64,000 nt of DNA from positions 160,987 to 224,986 of the forward strand of contig NZ_FMYQ01000008.1 in NCBI RefSeq assembly GCF_900096975.1, written 5' to 3'. Below, in pieces: positions 52,101 through 60,516 of the stretch. The notes beneath the pieces are model-generated. The model was not told where the DNA came from and did not search any database. It saw nothing but the letters and a program-made list of their open reading frames with translations. Position numbers and translations under genes: made by a program. This DNA comes from Paraburkholderia lycopersici (lineage in GTDB: Bacteria; Pseudomonadota; Gammaproteobacteria; Burkholderiales; Burkholderiaceae). The first letter of the stretch is position 1, and every line of letters starts with the position of its first letter.

Positions 52101-52278
52101 GAGCCGGCGCTCGCTCGGTACCGGCGTGATCGCCGGCATGCTCGGTGCCACGGTGATCGCGCTCTTCTTCATTCCGATGTTCTTCTGGGGCCTCGAAACG
52201 CTTTCGTCGCGCAAGAAGCCGGACGCGGCGCCGCATGCCGGCACGCCCCCCGCGGCGGCGCCTCCTGAGGAGGGCTGA
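49114..52278 (+). CDS. RND-family inner-membrane efflux transporter (AcrB/MexF-like)
   Basis: The 1054-residue pump exchanges protons for drugs and hands them to the outer-membrane channel. The proton-relay residues are present: D411 and D412 in GIVVDDAIVVIENVERN (helix 4) and K938 in LAAKNAILIFEFA (helix 10). The family starts FFIDRPIFASVVSIVLV, with a helix 1 arrangement like AcrB. Two large periplasmic loops follow helices 1 and 7. It begins three bases after the adaptor gene and ends three bases before the channel gene, so translation is coupled across the operon. The substrate cannot be read from sequence. Confidence 0.96.
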   Translation: MKFSHFFIDRPIFASVVSIVLVVAGLVAMFNLPIAQFPDIAPPTITVSATYPGASADIVAQNVAAPIEQQVNGADNMMYMSSSSSSTGNMTLTVYFNIGTDPSLAQVDVQNRVNLALPTLPDAVTAQGVSVQKRSSAFMMVIAIYSPDNAYDQAYVANYANVYVLDALKRIPGANQASIFGSADYAMRVWLKPDRMAKLGITVADVQNAISQQNQQFSAGRLGQAPTDGPVNQTFPVATKGRLTEPADFDNIILRAASSDAAIVRIKDIGHTELGAKDYTLRGRYNGKTATLIAVYQQPGANALQVAKQVRQTLEQLHKSFPPGLKYDIALDTTEFVQESIGEVVHTLRDAVILVIVVVFIFLQSFRATLVPLLAVPVSIIGAFIGMAAFGFSINMLTLFGMVLAIGIVVDDAIVVIENVERNMTEFKLAPKEAAKRAMDEVSGPVVAIVLVLLAVFIPVAFLSGITGQLYKQFAVTIAVSVVLSGVVALTLSPALAAILLKPGEHKKNRFFRWFNEKFERLTQGYGNWVQAAMRRVMISIGLIVVMLIATGGLFKHIPSSFLPVEDQGYLLGAVVLPDAASLDRTGDLSKKAEDWFSKQHAVSSVAAPIGYSLIDSQYKSNAGTLFVTLKGFKERGENGTAQDLIREATKAFSGFKDGVVVPLNPPSIPGLGTTGGFEFWLQSTGDGTYQQLEEKVRQIIAKSRQNPALRGVNSTINTNSRQLLVEVDRERAETLGVPVQDIYSALQTMFGSLYVSQFPKGSRLFQVIVQAEPQYRLSPDDIQQLYVRNRSGDMVPIKAVTTSRFVPGPDIVNRFNNFPAAKITGDAAPGRSSGEAISAMEQIANEVLGEGYSYEWSGQAYEEKKAGSTAALVFAFALLMVFLILAAQYEKWSLPIGVLLAVPFAIFGALVGIFLRGMENDVYFQIGLTVLIALAAKNAILIFEFAVEMREKESMTPYDAALHAAKLRLRPIIMTSLAFILGCVPLAIASGASAASRRSLGTGVIAGMLGATVIALFFIPMFFWGLETLSSRKKPDAAPHAGTPPAAAPPEEG

Positions 52279-52281
52279 GCG

Positions 52282-53721
52282 ATGAAGACACGCTCGTATT
52301 GCACGCTGCGTCCTCTCGGACTGATCGTCGCGACGGCTTGCCTCGGCGCCTGCGCGGTCGGGCCCGACTATCGCCGACCAGCGGTCGAGACGCCGTCGTC
52401 GTTTCGCTATGCTTCGCCGCAGGCGGAAGCGGTGGATACCTCGCTCGACTGGTGGACGCAGTTCAACGATCCGGTGCTCGACGATCTGGTTGCGAAGGCG
52501 CTTGCGCAAAACAAGGATCTCGCCATCGCGGCCGCGCGCGTCGAGGAGTTCTATGGCCGCTATGTCGTGACGCGCGCGGGCCTCTTCCCGCAGGTCTCGG
52601 CGAATTTCGGCGCTTCGCGCAGCCGTGGCGTTCCCGCGCCCGGCTATCCGCCCGTGGTGGGCAACCAGGTGCAACTGAACGGCGCGGTGTCCTGGGAACT
52701 CGATTTGTTCGGCCACTTGCGCCGCCTCACCGAGGCGGCGCGCGCCGACTATCTGGGCACGAAGTCGGCGCAGCAGGCCACGCGCATCGCGATTATCGCG
52801 AACGTGGCGACGTCCTATCTGCAGTTGCGCGACTTCGACAACCAGCTCGTGATCGCGCAGGCCACGCTCGAAAGCCGCAAGGGCGCGCTGGATCTGTTCA
52901 ACGAACGCTATGCGGGCGGCGTCGTCTCCAGGCTGCAGGTGAGTCAGGCACGTTCGGAGTACGAATCGGCGCAGACTTCCGTGTTTTCGATCCAGCAGGA
53001 AATCGCACAGCAGGAAGACGCGATCTCGCTGCTGCTGGGCCAGAATCCAGGGCCGATTCCACGCGGCAAGGCGATCACCGATCTCGCCGCGCCGGCCATT
53101 CCCGCCGGCTTGCCGTCGGCGCTACTGGAGCGACGGCCCGATATTCTGCAGGCCGAACAGGCGCTCATATCGGCGAATGCGTCGATCGGCGCGGCGCGCG
53201 CGCTGTATTTCCCGCAGATCTCGCTCACCGGCCTTTTCGGCGCGGCGAGCACCGCGCTCTCGGGGCTCTGGACCGGCCCGGCGCGCGTATGGTCGTTCGC
53301 GGGGGTGGTGACACAGCCGATTTTCGAGGGCGGCGCGATCGCGGGCGGCGTGCACCAGGCCGAAGCGGTGCAGCAGGAAGCACTGTTCAGCTACGAGCAG
53401 ACGATCCAGCAGGCATTCGCCGATGTCGAAAACGCGCTCGTGGGCGTGGCGCGCACGCGCGATCAGTTGAACTCGACGACGCGCCAGGTGGCCGCGCTCA
53501 CCGAGTACTCTTCGGTTGCGCGCGACCTTTATGAAGGCGGCTACACGAGCTATCTGGAAGTGCTCGACGCCGAGCGCAGCCTCTTCACCGCGCAATTGCA
53601 GCAGTCGTCGCTGCAGGACCAGGAACTGGCGCAGATCGTGAACCTCTACAAGGCGCTCGGCTATGGCTGGACGCCGCCCGCGCCGCCGGCGGCGGAGAGC
53701 GCGAAGCCGTCGCAGTCTTGA
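52282..53721 (+). CDS. Outer-membrane efflux channel lipoprotein (OprM/NodT family)
   Basis: The 479-residue protein is the TolC-like channel of the pump. The signal peptide ends in the lipobox L-G-A-C near residue 19, followed by AVGPDYRRPAVETP, a standard OprM start. Two repeats form the coiled-coil barrel, with motifs such as SWELDLFGHLRRLTEAARADYL and LLERRPDILQAEQ. Hydrophobic membrane strands and a Pro-rich tail follow. It is the third gene of the RND operon. No terminator is clear after it; the first 78 bases beyond are GC-rich. Confidence 0.95.
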   Translation: MKTRSYCTLRPLGLIVATACLGACAVGPDYRRPAVETPSSFRYASPQAEAVDTSLDWWTQFNDPVLDDLVAKALAQNKDLAIAAARVEEFYGRYVVTRAGLFPQVSANFGASRSRGVPAPGYPPVVGNQVQLNGAVSWELDLFGHLRRLTEAARADYLGTKSAQQATRIAIIANVATSYLQLRDFDNQLVIAQATLESRKGALDLFNERYAGGVVSRLQVSQARSEYESAQTSVFSIQQEIAQQEDAISLLLGQNPGPIPRGKAITDLAAPAIPAGLPSALLERRPDILQAEQALISANASIGAARALYFPQISLTGLFGAASTALSGLWTGPARVWSFAGVVTQPIFEGGAIAGGVHQAEAVQQEALFSYEQTIQQAFADVENALVGVARTRDQLNSTTRQVAALTEYSSVARDLYEGGYTSYLEVLDAERSLFTAQLQQSSLQDQELAQIVNLYKALGYGWTPPAPPAAESAKPSQS

Positions 53722-53799
53722 GCCGCGGCGGCCGCGTTTCGGGGCGGCTTCGAGGTGGCGTGGCGAAGGGCGAATCTGGCGCGGGCGCGCCGGTTCGCT

Positions 53800-54024
53800 T
53801 CAGGGAGTGTCCGAGACCAGCCAGCGCAGCGATTGCGACGCTGGCTTCGTGGCTTTCGCGGTCTGCTGCGCTTTGGGGGCCGGCTTGGCGACTTTTTGCA
53901 GCGGAATGGGCCGGGCGGTGTTGAGGGCGGTTGCATGGCCGCCGGTTTGCGCCTTCGCGGCGGGGCTCGCCGCCGCGAAGGCGAGCAGCGCGGCGGCGAA
54001 CGTCAGGGCGTGGTAGCGAGTCAT
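53800..54024 (-). CDS. Small exported Ala-rich protein
   Basis: The 74-residue product begins MTRYHALTF, with GGGAGAG upstream. It has a signal peptide cut after AKA (about residue 24), then a Lys-, Pro- and Ala-rich mature part (KVAKPAPKAQQTAKATK). It has no cysteine and no known domain. Low complexity makes chance coding possible, but the signal peptide and ribosome site argue for a real gene. It is convergent with the RND operon. Function is unknown. Confidence 0.5.
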   Translation of the reverse strand: MTRYHALTFAAALLAFAAASPAAKAQTGGHATALNTARPIPLQKVAKPAPKAQQTAKATKPASQSLRWLVSDTP

Positions 54025-54186
54025 TCGGGCTCTCCCGCATGGACGGGCAGCCGGCAAGGGGCCAGTGCCGCAAGCGGAAGCATGTTCTGAGGATAATCGC
54101 CACGCGTCCATCATTTGATGGAGAAACGTGTACGGTCTGCCAGGGCCGCGGGAATGCGTGTAGCGAACCTGCCTGTCAGGTCCTGC

Positions 54187-54552
54187 TTATTCGGCGGGCC
54201 GGCGGTCGGCGAGCGCTCGTTCGCAGTCCTTGAGCACCTGCAGGACGAGCTTCGCCTGATAGTTCAGGTCGTCGGTGTCGAGAATTTCCTCGACCGCGTC
54301 GCGCGCCCACACAGCGTCCACGAACCACGCGTGCTGCTGCGCGATGTCCTGCGCCATGGCGGCGAGCCGCGCGATCGCGAGCCAGTCGGCTTCGCGCGCG
54401 TGGCGGTCGAGCCACTTGTGCGCCGCCTGGACGTGAAAGGCCGCGTTTGGCCAGGACTCGTTGAGATAGTAGGCTCCGAGGCTCCCGCAGGTGAGCCAGC
54501 AGAGCAGTTCCACGCGATCGCGCGGACTCAGATGGTGGCGTACATCACTCAT
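54187..54552 (-). CDS. Conserved protein of unknown function
   Basis: The 121-residue product is mostly helical, with a LLCWLTCGSLGAYYLNESWPNAAFHVQAAHKWLDRHAREADW region (in parts, about residues 16-60) and a long second helical region. It is rich in Trp, Ala and His and has no signal peptide. I do not recognise a family. ATG 54552 was chosen since the longer frame upstream lacks coding character. The gene stands between two small genes, with a nested inverted repeat about 120 bases upstream of its start. Confidence 0.6.
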   Translation of the reverse strand: MSDVRHHLSPRDRVELLCWLTCGSLGAYYLNESWPNAAFHVQAAHKWLDRHAREADWLAIARLAAMAQDIAQQHAWFVDAVWARDAVEEILDTDDLNYQAKLVLQVLKDCERALADRRPAE

Positions 54553-54674
54553 GGCGACGCTCGCGAAAGTAACAGAGTTCGATTGACGGGTGCGCGCAGG
54601 CTTTCCAATCCGATGACAAAACGATATCACGGCTTGCGGAAAATCGCCTGCCCCTCACTGGCGCTGCACGCACG

Positions 54675-54732
54675 GGTGTCACATGGATAGCGTCGCCTGG
54701 TGGCGCGTCGTATGCAAACCAGGAGTGACACC
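54675..54732. repeat. Nested perfect inverted repeat
   Basis: The outer arms GGTGTCAC (54675-54682) and GTGACACC (54725-54732) enclose inner arms CCTGGT (54696-54701) and ACCAGG (54718-54723). All four arms match perfectly. The structure is 58 bases long and lies upstream of the gene at 54187-54552, between it and the terminator of the transporter gene. Confidence 0.6.
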
Positions 54733-54863
54733 AGGGAGACGCGTGCGGTACGGGCTGCCTTGCAGCGCCTCGCGTGCCTGCTCATCGCGCCCCCGATTCA
54801 CGCGCGCTTGCCGCCCTCCGTCCGGGCGAGCTCCGCAGCCGGCGCGCCGCGCGTGCGAGCGAT

Positions 54864-54910
54864 AAAAAAAGGCGCTGCCCGTGCCGCAAAAGCGGCCGGC
54901 GCAGCGCCTT
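54864..54910 (-). terminator. Intrinsic terminator of the fatty-acid transporter gene
   Basis: A 10-bp outer stem (54869-54878 with 54901-54910) with an inner hairpin is followed on the minus strand by a T run. It begins 26 bases after the stop. Confidence 0.85.
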
Positions 54911-54935
54911 CCTTCGTGGCGGGAACCGCGAACGC

Positions 54936-56327
54936 TCAGGGCACGAGCCAGAGGGCGACGGCGTAAATCACGAGCGAAACGGCGAACGTCACGGCGGTGT
55001 AGCCCATCACGCGCTGAATGCGGATACCCGCGATCGCGACGATCGGCACGGCCCAGAACGGTTGCAGCATGTTCGAGACGTTCTCGGCCATCGCGACGCC
55101 CATGGCGGTGCGCGGCACCGAGGCGTGCAGGCTCAGCGCGGCGGGCAGCACGAACGGCCCTTGCACGGCCCAGTGGCCGCCCGCGCTCGGCACGAGCAGC
55201 GTGATGATGAGCGAGCTCAGATAGCTCCAGAGCGGCAGCGAGAGCGGCGTGGCGATCGTGACGAATGCCTTGGCGATCATCGAGGCGAGGCCCGTGCCCT
55301 TCATCATGCCCATGATGCCGCCGTACACGGGGTACTGGAGCAGCATGGAACCGGTCTGGCGCGCGGCGCGGCGAATGGCGTTCGCGTACGCGATGGGCGT
55401 GCGCTGTAGCGCGAGGCCGATCAGCAGGAAGATCAGGATCGTCGTGTTGATGTCGAGATCGAAACCCTTTTCCCGCCATTCCATCGTGAGATAGCCGACG
55501 CCGAGGACGATCAGCAGCAGCGTGCCGAGCATCGACTGCTCGAGGCGCGAGGCGAACGAGGGCGTGCCGTTGCCGATGCGCGCGTGCGGGTCCGCACTGC
55601 CGCCGGCATCGCTCGCTTCGGCGTCGGCCGACTGGCTGAAGGGCGCCACGTGCTCGGGTTTCGGGTGCATGCGGATGAAGATGAACGTCATCACCACCAC
55701 CACGAGCACGGTGGGCATGAAGACGAACGGCGCGAACACGGTTTCGCTGAGCGGGACCACGTGGCCGGTGGCTTTTTCCACGAGGTTCAGCGCGTTGCCG
55801 GGCGAGGCTTGCGAGAGAGCGATCGAGCTCGACAGCCCGCTATTGCAGATCGACCATGCCGAATAGCTGCCCGCCACGAGCCACGCGAAATCCACGTTCA
55901 CGCGCCGCGCGATCTCGCGCGAAAGCAGCGCGCCCACGATCAGCCCCAGGCCCCAGTTCAGCCACGCCGCGACGGCGACGACCGGAAACACCAGCAGCGC
56001 GGCGCGCGCCGGCGTTTGTGCCTTGGCCGCGAGCGCGCGCAGCACGCGCTGGATCACGGGCGCCTCTGCGATCGCGTAGCCCGTGGCGAGGATCAGGATC
56101 ATCTGCAGTGCGAAGCCGAGAATGCCGAAGGTGCCGTCGTACCAGGAACCGAGCAGCGTCGGGATATTGCCGTGCGGCGCGATGGCGAGTGCCAGCACGG
56201 CGACGAGAAACGTCAGGCAAATGGACAGAACGAAGGGGTCGGGCATGACCCGCTCGAAAACGTACACAAGGGCGGCGACGACGCCCTGGCGGGAATCGCG
56301 CGTTTCAGTCTGGAGGTCTCTTTTCAT
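54936..56327 (-). CDS. Short-chain fatty acid transporter (AtoE family)
   Basis: The 463-residue membrane protein has about 12 helices and belongs to the AtoE family, which takes up acetoacetate and short-chain fatty acids. Family blocks are the start VYVFERVMPDPFVLSICLTF, the central LNWGLGLIVGALLSREIAR and the late PSAGGHWAVQGPFV. A hydrophilic loop near residues 220-245 divides the protein into halves. The gene is single, without a CoA-transferase partner here. Its upstream region carries inverted repeats that may be operator sites. The ATG lies a few bases after a weak GA-rich site. Confidence 0.9.
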   Translation of the reverse strand: MKRDLQTETRDSRQGVVAALVYVFERVMPDPFVLSICLTFLVAVLALAIAPHGNIPTLLGSWYDGTFGILGFALQMILILATGYAIAEAPVIQRVLRALAAKAQTPARAALLVFPVVAVAAWLNWGLGLIVGALLSREIARRVNVDFAWLVAGSYSAWSICNSGLSSSIALSQASPGNALNLVEKATGHVVPLSETVFAPFVFMPTVLVVVVMTFIFIRMHPKPEHVAPFSQSADAEASDAGGSADPHARIGNGTPSFASRLEQSMLGTLLLIVLGVGYLTMEWREKGFDLDINTTILIFLLIGLALQRTPIAYANAIRRAARQTGSMLLQYPVYGGIMGMMKGTGLASMIAKAFVTIATPLSLPLWSYLSSLIITLLVPSAGGHWAVQGPFVLPAALSLHASVPRTAMGVAMAENVSNMLQPFWAVPIVAIAGIRIQRVMGYTAVTFAVSLVIYAVALWLVP

Positions 56328-56814
56328 GCTCTTTTTCAGCGAATTCGTAGCATGCGGCTACTGGCTGGCCGGAGCGGGCAGGATCGGCGCGATTCGCAGG
56401 TGGTCCCGGCACCGTCAGGCAGGTGGACCGGAAGGCAGGTGCGGTGTGCTCCTCCATGTGCTAGAGGCGGTGCCGCCCCGGCGCAGCGGGTTCATATCAC
56501 GCCCCGCGCGCGGATCTCCACGGCAAGACGGCCAGCCCGTTCTTGTTATTCGTGCGTTCGCAATACGAACGCCGTTTCGATTATCGAACGACGCATTATT
56601 CGCTTCATGTACAAGGGATGTCAAGGCTGCAATATCGTGTCGATATGATTTTTCGACGATAAATGAGGGTTGAATGAATGTATGGGAGATGTAATGAAAG
56701 GGAAGCGGGAAAGAAATTCCAGACGGGTTGCGCGAACTACCTAAAATGCAGAAGCGAAAAGCGCTTTTTACGCGCACGCCGACCCGGTAAATCATTGCAT
56801 TCAGGAGGCTGGAG
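56328..56814. promoter_or_regulatory. Divergent control region between transporter and peroxiredoxin
   Basis: Inverted repeats lie side by side: CGTTCG-N5-CGAACG at 56555-56571 and TTCGA-N3-TCGAA at 56576-56588. Their layout resembles IclR- or TetR-type operators. No coding frame is supported in this 487-base gap. A strong GGAGG ribosome site ends it at the peroxiredoxin start. Confidence 0.4.
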
Positions 56815-57471
56815 ATGACGATTCGTCTAGGAGAAGATGCACCGGATTTCACAGCGGAAACCACCGAAGGCACGATCCGTTTTCACGAATGGATCGGCGA
56901 CCAATGGGCAATCCTGTTTTCGCATCCGAAGGATTTCACGCCCGTCTGCACGACAGAACTTGGCTACATGGCGCGCCTGAAGCCGGAATTCGACAAGCGC
57001 AACACGAAGATCATCGGCCTGAGCATCGACCCGGTGACCGACCACGAGAAATGGGTGAAGGACATCGAGGAAACACAGGGCAGCGCCGTCAACTATCCGC
57101 TGATCGGGGACCCGGACCTCGCGGTCGCCAAGCTCTACGACATGATTCACCCGAACGCGAGCGGCGCGAGCCCGCGCACGGCGGCCGACAACGCCACGGT
57201 GCGCTCGGTGTTCCTCATCGGCCCGGACAAGAAGGTCAAGGCGATGCTCGTCTACCCGATGAGCTCGGGCCGCAATTTCGACGAGGTGCTGCGCCTGCTC
57301 GACTCGCTGCAACTCACCGCGAAACACACGGTGGCGACGCCGGTGAACTGGAAGCCGGGCGACGACGTGATCATTCCGACTTCGGTTTCGGACGACGCCG
57401 CGAAGCAGAAGTATCCGCAGGGGTTCAAGACGCTCAAGCCGTATCTGCGTACGGTCGAGCAGCCGAAGTGA
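56815..57471 (+). CDS. 1-Cys peroxiredoxin (Prx6 type)
   Basis: The enzyme reduces hydrogen peroxide and organic peroxides. The 218-residue protein has the peroxidatic Cys at residue 45 in the PKDFTPVCTTE motif, with the helper Thr at 42, and a further Arg in the later conserved NATVRSVFLIGPDKK block. The C-terminal WKPGDDVIIP section is typical of the Prx6 subfamily; no resolving Cys is present in the C-terminus. GGAGGC precedes the ATG closely. It stands alone in a divergent pair with the fatty-acid transporter. Control by OxyR is possible but no clear site was seen. Confidence 0.94.
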   Translation: MTIRLGEDAPDFTAETTEGTIRFHEWIGDQWAILFSHPKDFTPVCTTELGYMARLKPEFDKRNTKIIGLSIDPVTDHEKWVKDIEETQGSAVNYPLIGDPDLAVAKLYDMIHPNASGASPRTAADNATVRSVFLIGPDKKVKAMLVYPMSSGRNFDEVLRLLDSLQLTAKHTVATPVNWKPGDDVIIPTSVSDDAAKQKYPQGFKTLKPYLRTVEQPK

Positions 57472-57487
57472 CGATACGCGCTACATG

Positions 57488-57518
57488 AAAAAACGCGGCG
57501 CACTGGCGGTGCGCCGCG
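57488..57518 (-). terminator. Intrinsic terminator of the second NitT/TauT-type operon
   Basis: A perfect 10-bp stem (57494-57503 with 57509-57518) with a 5-nt loop is followed on the minus strand by a T run (57488-57493). It lies past the permease stop and also sits behind the peroxiredoxin gene. Confidence 0.9.
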
Positions 57519-57575
57519 GACCGGGGCCAGGAAGGCTCGCGCCTTGCGCGGCCCGGACAGGGGAAACGGGCGTGC

Positions 57576-58439
57576 TCAGTTCGAAGGCGTGGGACGCCAC
57601 TTGAGCAGGCGATGCTCGATCGCCGTGAGCAGATAGTCGGCGGCGAGCGCGACCACGGCCAGCACGATCATCGCGGCGAACACGCCGCTCGCATTGAACG
57701 CGCCTTGCGCCGTCGAGATCAAGAGGCCGATGCCTTGCTTCGAGCCGAGGAATTCGCCGACCACGGCACCGACCAGCGCGAAGCCGAAGCTCACGTGCAG
57801 GCTCGCGAGAATCCACGAAAGCGCCGAGGGAATCACGACAGAGGTCGTCACCTGGCGGCGCGACGCGCCGAGAATCTGGGCGTTGGCGATCATGTAGCGG
57901 TCGGCTTCGCGCACGCCCTGGAACGCGTTGGCGAACACCACGAAGAACACCATCACCACGGCGAGCGCGACTTTCGACGCCATGCCGAGCCCCAGTGCGA
58001 TCACGAACACCGAGCCGAGCACCACGCGCGGAATCGAGTTGGCGATCTGGATGTAGAGGCTGAACACGTCGGAGAGCAGCTTGTTGCGGCCGAGCACGAT
58101 GCCGCAGAACACGCCGGCCACCGAGCCGATGATGAAGCCGAGTCCCGTTTCTTCCAGCGTGACCCAGACCTGCGTGAGCAGCGGCCCTTGCGAGGTGCCG
58201 TTCACGAACCAGTCGACGATCTGGTCGAAGATGGCCGTCGGCATCGAGAAGAAGAACGGGTCGATCCATTTGAGGCGCGCGGCGATCTCCCAGCCGCCGA
58301 GCACGACGACGAGCACCGCGATACGCAGCGCGATGACGAGCGCCTGGCGCCGGCGAATGTGCTTTTGCGCGGCGCGCTCGACGGCGTCGAGCGCCGCGGC
58401 ATCCAGGCCTTGCGGCAAGGTTTGTTGCGGGGTGGACAT
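57576..58439 (-). CDS. NitT/TauT-type ABC transporter permease
   Basis: The 287-residue permease has a hydrophilic N-terminus (about 30 residues) and six helices. The ATPase-contact block is present (VREADRYMIANAQILGASRRQVTTSVVIPSALS in parts, about residues 175-210). It is closer to the permeases of thiamine-precursor and pyrimidine-type importers than to SsuC in overall shape, but the substrate is unknown. CGGAGCC precedes ATG. It is the last gene of the operon binding protein-ATPase-permease and ends before a strong terminator. Confidence 0.9.
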   Translation of the reverse strand: MSTPQQTLPQGLDAAALDAVERAAQKHIRRRQALVIALRIAVLVVVLGGWEIAARLKWIDPFFFSMPTAIFDQIVDWFVNGTSQGPLLTQVWVTLEETGLGFIIGSVAGVFCGIVLGRNKLLSDVFSLYIQIANSIPRVVLGSVFVIALGLGMASKVALAVVMVFFVVFANAFQGVREADRYMIANAQILGASRRQVTTSVVIPSALSWILASLHVSFGFALVGAVVGEFLGSKQGIGLLISTAQGAFNASGVFAAMIVLAVVALAADYLLTAIEHRLLKWRPTPSN

Positions 58440-58458
58440 GTTTGGACGGCTCCGGAAG

Positions 58459-59253
58459 TTAGGCGATCTGCACTTCTTCGCGCAGGTCGTGCCAGATCTG
58501 GCGCGACAGCTCGACGAACTGCGGCGCGTAGCGGATCTCGGACGTTACGCGCGGGCGCGGCAGATCGATCTCGTAGACCTTCTTGAGCGTGGCCGGGCGC
58601 GCGGTGAGCACGAACACGCGGTCGGCGAGCGCGATGGCTTCTTCGAGGTCGTGCGTGACGAACACGACCGAGCCCGTGCCGCCCCACAGTTGCAGCAACT
58701 CGTCCTGCATGAGCGTGCGCGTTTGCATGTCGAGCGCCGAGAACGGCTCGTCCATCAGCAGGATTTCAGGCTTGTTGATGAAGGTCTGCGCGAGCGCCAC
58801 GCGCTTTCTCATGCCGCCCGAAAGCTGATGCGGATAGTGCTTGCCGAAGTTCGCGAGACCCACGCGGCGCAGCCATTCGTTGGCTTCTTCGTAGGCGGCC
58901 GACTTCGAGCGGCCGCGATAGAGCGGGCCGGCCGCCACGTTGTCGAGCACCGGGCGCCACGGGAACACGGCGTCGGCCTGAAACACGAAGCCGATGCGCG
59001 GATCGATGCCGTTCACGGGCGCGCCCATCACGCGCACTTCGCCCGTGGTGGGCTTGAGCAGCCCGGTGATCATGCTGAGCGTGGTGGACTTGCCGCAGCC
59101 TGTGGGCCCGACGATCGCGACGAATTCGCCGCGCGCGACCGACATGCTGAAGTCGCGCAGCGCGACGGTCGCCTTGCCGTCCGGCGAGATGAAGCGACAT
59201 GAAACATTGCGCAGCTCGATGGCCGGCGTGCCTTGGGAACTGGAGGAAGTCAT
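58459..59253 (-). CDS. NitT/TauT-type ABC transporter ATPase
   Basis: The 264-residue ATPase has Walker A GPTGCGKST (about residue 50), a Q-loop FQADAVFPW, signature LSGGMRKR (about 142), Walker B ILLMDEPFSALD and the switch His in VTHDLEEA. It is a typical cytoplasmic subunit of the TauB/SsuB type. It lies 19 bases upstream of the permease gene on the same strand, after the binding-protein gene. All three subunits of an importer are present. Confidence 0.93.
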   Translation of the reverse strand: MTSSSSQGTPAIELRNVSCRFISPDGKATVALRDFSMSVARGEFVAIVGPTGCGKSTTLSMITGLLKPTTGEVRVMGAPVNGIDPRIGFVFQADAVFPWRPVLDNVAAGPLYRGRSKSAAYEEANEWLRRVGLANFGKHYPHQLSGGMRKRVALAQTFINKPEILLMDEPFSALDMQTRTLMQDELLQLWGGTGSVVFVTHDLEEAIALADRVFVLTARPATLKKVYEIDLPRPRVTSEIRYAPQFVELSRQIWHDLREEVQIA

Positions 59254-59293
59254 GGTGTCTCGAGGGCTGGACGTGGGGCCGTCTTCTTGATGC

Positions 59294-60313
59294 TTACTTC
59301 GAAGCCGTGGCGGTCGCGGCCGGCAGATAGTCGTTCGAGTAAGTCTTCGCGAGATCGATGTGCTTGCCCTTCACCGAAGGATTGAACGCCGAGAGCACCT
59401 TGAGCACGGTGTCGGGGCCGTCCGCGGGCATGCGGCCGTCCTTCGTGAACATCGGCAGCGAGGACTTCAGCGCGGAAACATAGAGGTCCTTGTTGCTGCC
59501 GTAGTAGTCCTTCGGCATCTTCGCGGCGATTTCCCCGGCGCTGTGCGTGGCGATGAAGTTGAGCGTGCGCGAGAACGCGTGCGCGAGCTTCGTCGCTTCG
59601 TCCTTGTGCGACTGCGCCCAGGCGCGCTGCACGTAGAAGCTCGAAGCGGGGTAGGTGCCGCCGAGCGCCGCGCGCGTGCCGTCGAGCGTGCGCATGTCGA
59701 CAAGCACCTTGGCGTCGCCGGTTTGCAGCAGACGCGAGACCGTGGGTTCCGTGGTCATGCCCGCGTCGATGCGGTTCTGCTTGATCGCCGCGATGAAGGT
59801 GTTGTCCGCGCCCACGGGCAGCAGCGTGTACTGGTTGGCGGGCACGCCCCCGCGCTGCGCCAGGTATTGCGTGAGGAAGCTCGTGGAGGAGCCGAGGCCC
59901 GTCACGCCGAGCGTCTTGCCCTTCACGCCGGCCATGCTCTTCAACGAGCCCGCCGCCGCGTTCGACACCATTTCCACTTCGCCCGGCACCTGGCCGAACA
60001 CCACGAGCGTCTGTACTTCCTTGCCCTTGCTCTGCAGGTCGATGGTGTGGTCGTAGAAGCCCACCACGCCTTGCACCGCGCCCGCGAGCAGTTCGTTCTC
60101 GGCGTCCACGCCGGCGGGCTGCGACTGCAGTTCGACGTCGAGCCCTTCGTCCTTGAAGTAGCCGAGTTGCTCGGTGAGCTTGGCCGGCAGATAGATGATC
60201 TTGGTTGCGCCGCCAACCATGATCGTGATCTTCTCCGCGCGGGCGGCCGTGGAGCCGGCGGCAAGGGCGAACGCGACACTCGATACGGCGGCGATCTGGC
60301 GCAGGGTAGGCAT
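59294..60313 (-). CDS. Periplasmic substrate-binding protein, NitT/TauT type
   Basis: The 339-residue protein has a signal peptide cut after ARA (about residue 26). The mature fold follows with the opening KITIMVGGATKIIYLPAKL and QLGYFKDEGLDVELQSQPAGVD (in parts), the core marks of the NMT1/NitT group. The next block GVVGFYDHTIDLQSKGK is typical of these binders. ATG 60313 has AGGAGAC upstream. A longer frame upstream is not coding-like. It begins the operon and is divergent from the response-regulator gene at 60517, which may sense its substrate. Confidence 0.9.
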   Translation of the reverse strand: MPTLRQIAAVSSVAFALAAGSTAARAEKITIMVGGATKIIYLPAKLTEQLGYFKDEGLDVELQSQPAGVDAENELLAGAVQGVVGFYDHTIDLQSKGKEVQTLVVFGQVPGEVEMVSNAAAGSLKSMAGVKGKTLGVTGLGSSTSFLTQYLAQRGGVPANQYTLLPVGADNTFIAAIKQNRIDAGMTTEPTVSRLLQTGDAKVLVDMRTLDGTRAALGGTYPASSFYVQRAWAQSHKDEATKLAHAFSRTLNFIATHSAGEIAAKMPKDYYGSNKDLYVSALKSSLPMFTKDGRMPADGPDTVLKVLSAFNPSVKGKHIDLAKTYSNDYLPAATATASK

Positions 60314-60516
60314 CGTGGAGTCTCCTGAAGGTGGTGCGCCGCGCTTGGGAGGCGGCGCTTTCTGATGGATGCAGCCGATTATAGAAACCGTAAGCCTTCT
60401 GCCAGCCTTCCAGGCCTTCGCAAAAACGTCCGTGTTAACCCGCAGGGCGGCCGCGCGCCGGCGACGGCACAATCGATTCCCCCGAAACCATGGCTTCTCG
60501 CCCGCCCCGCGCACCC

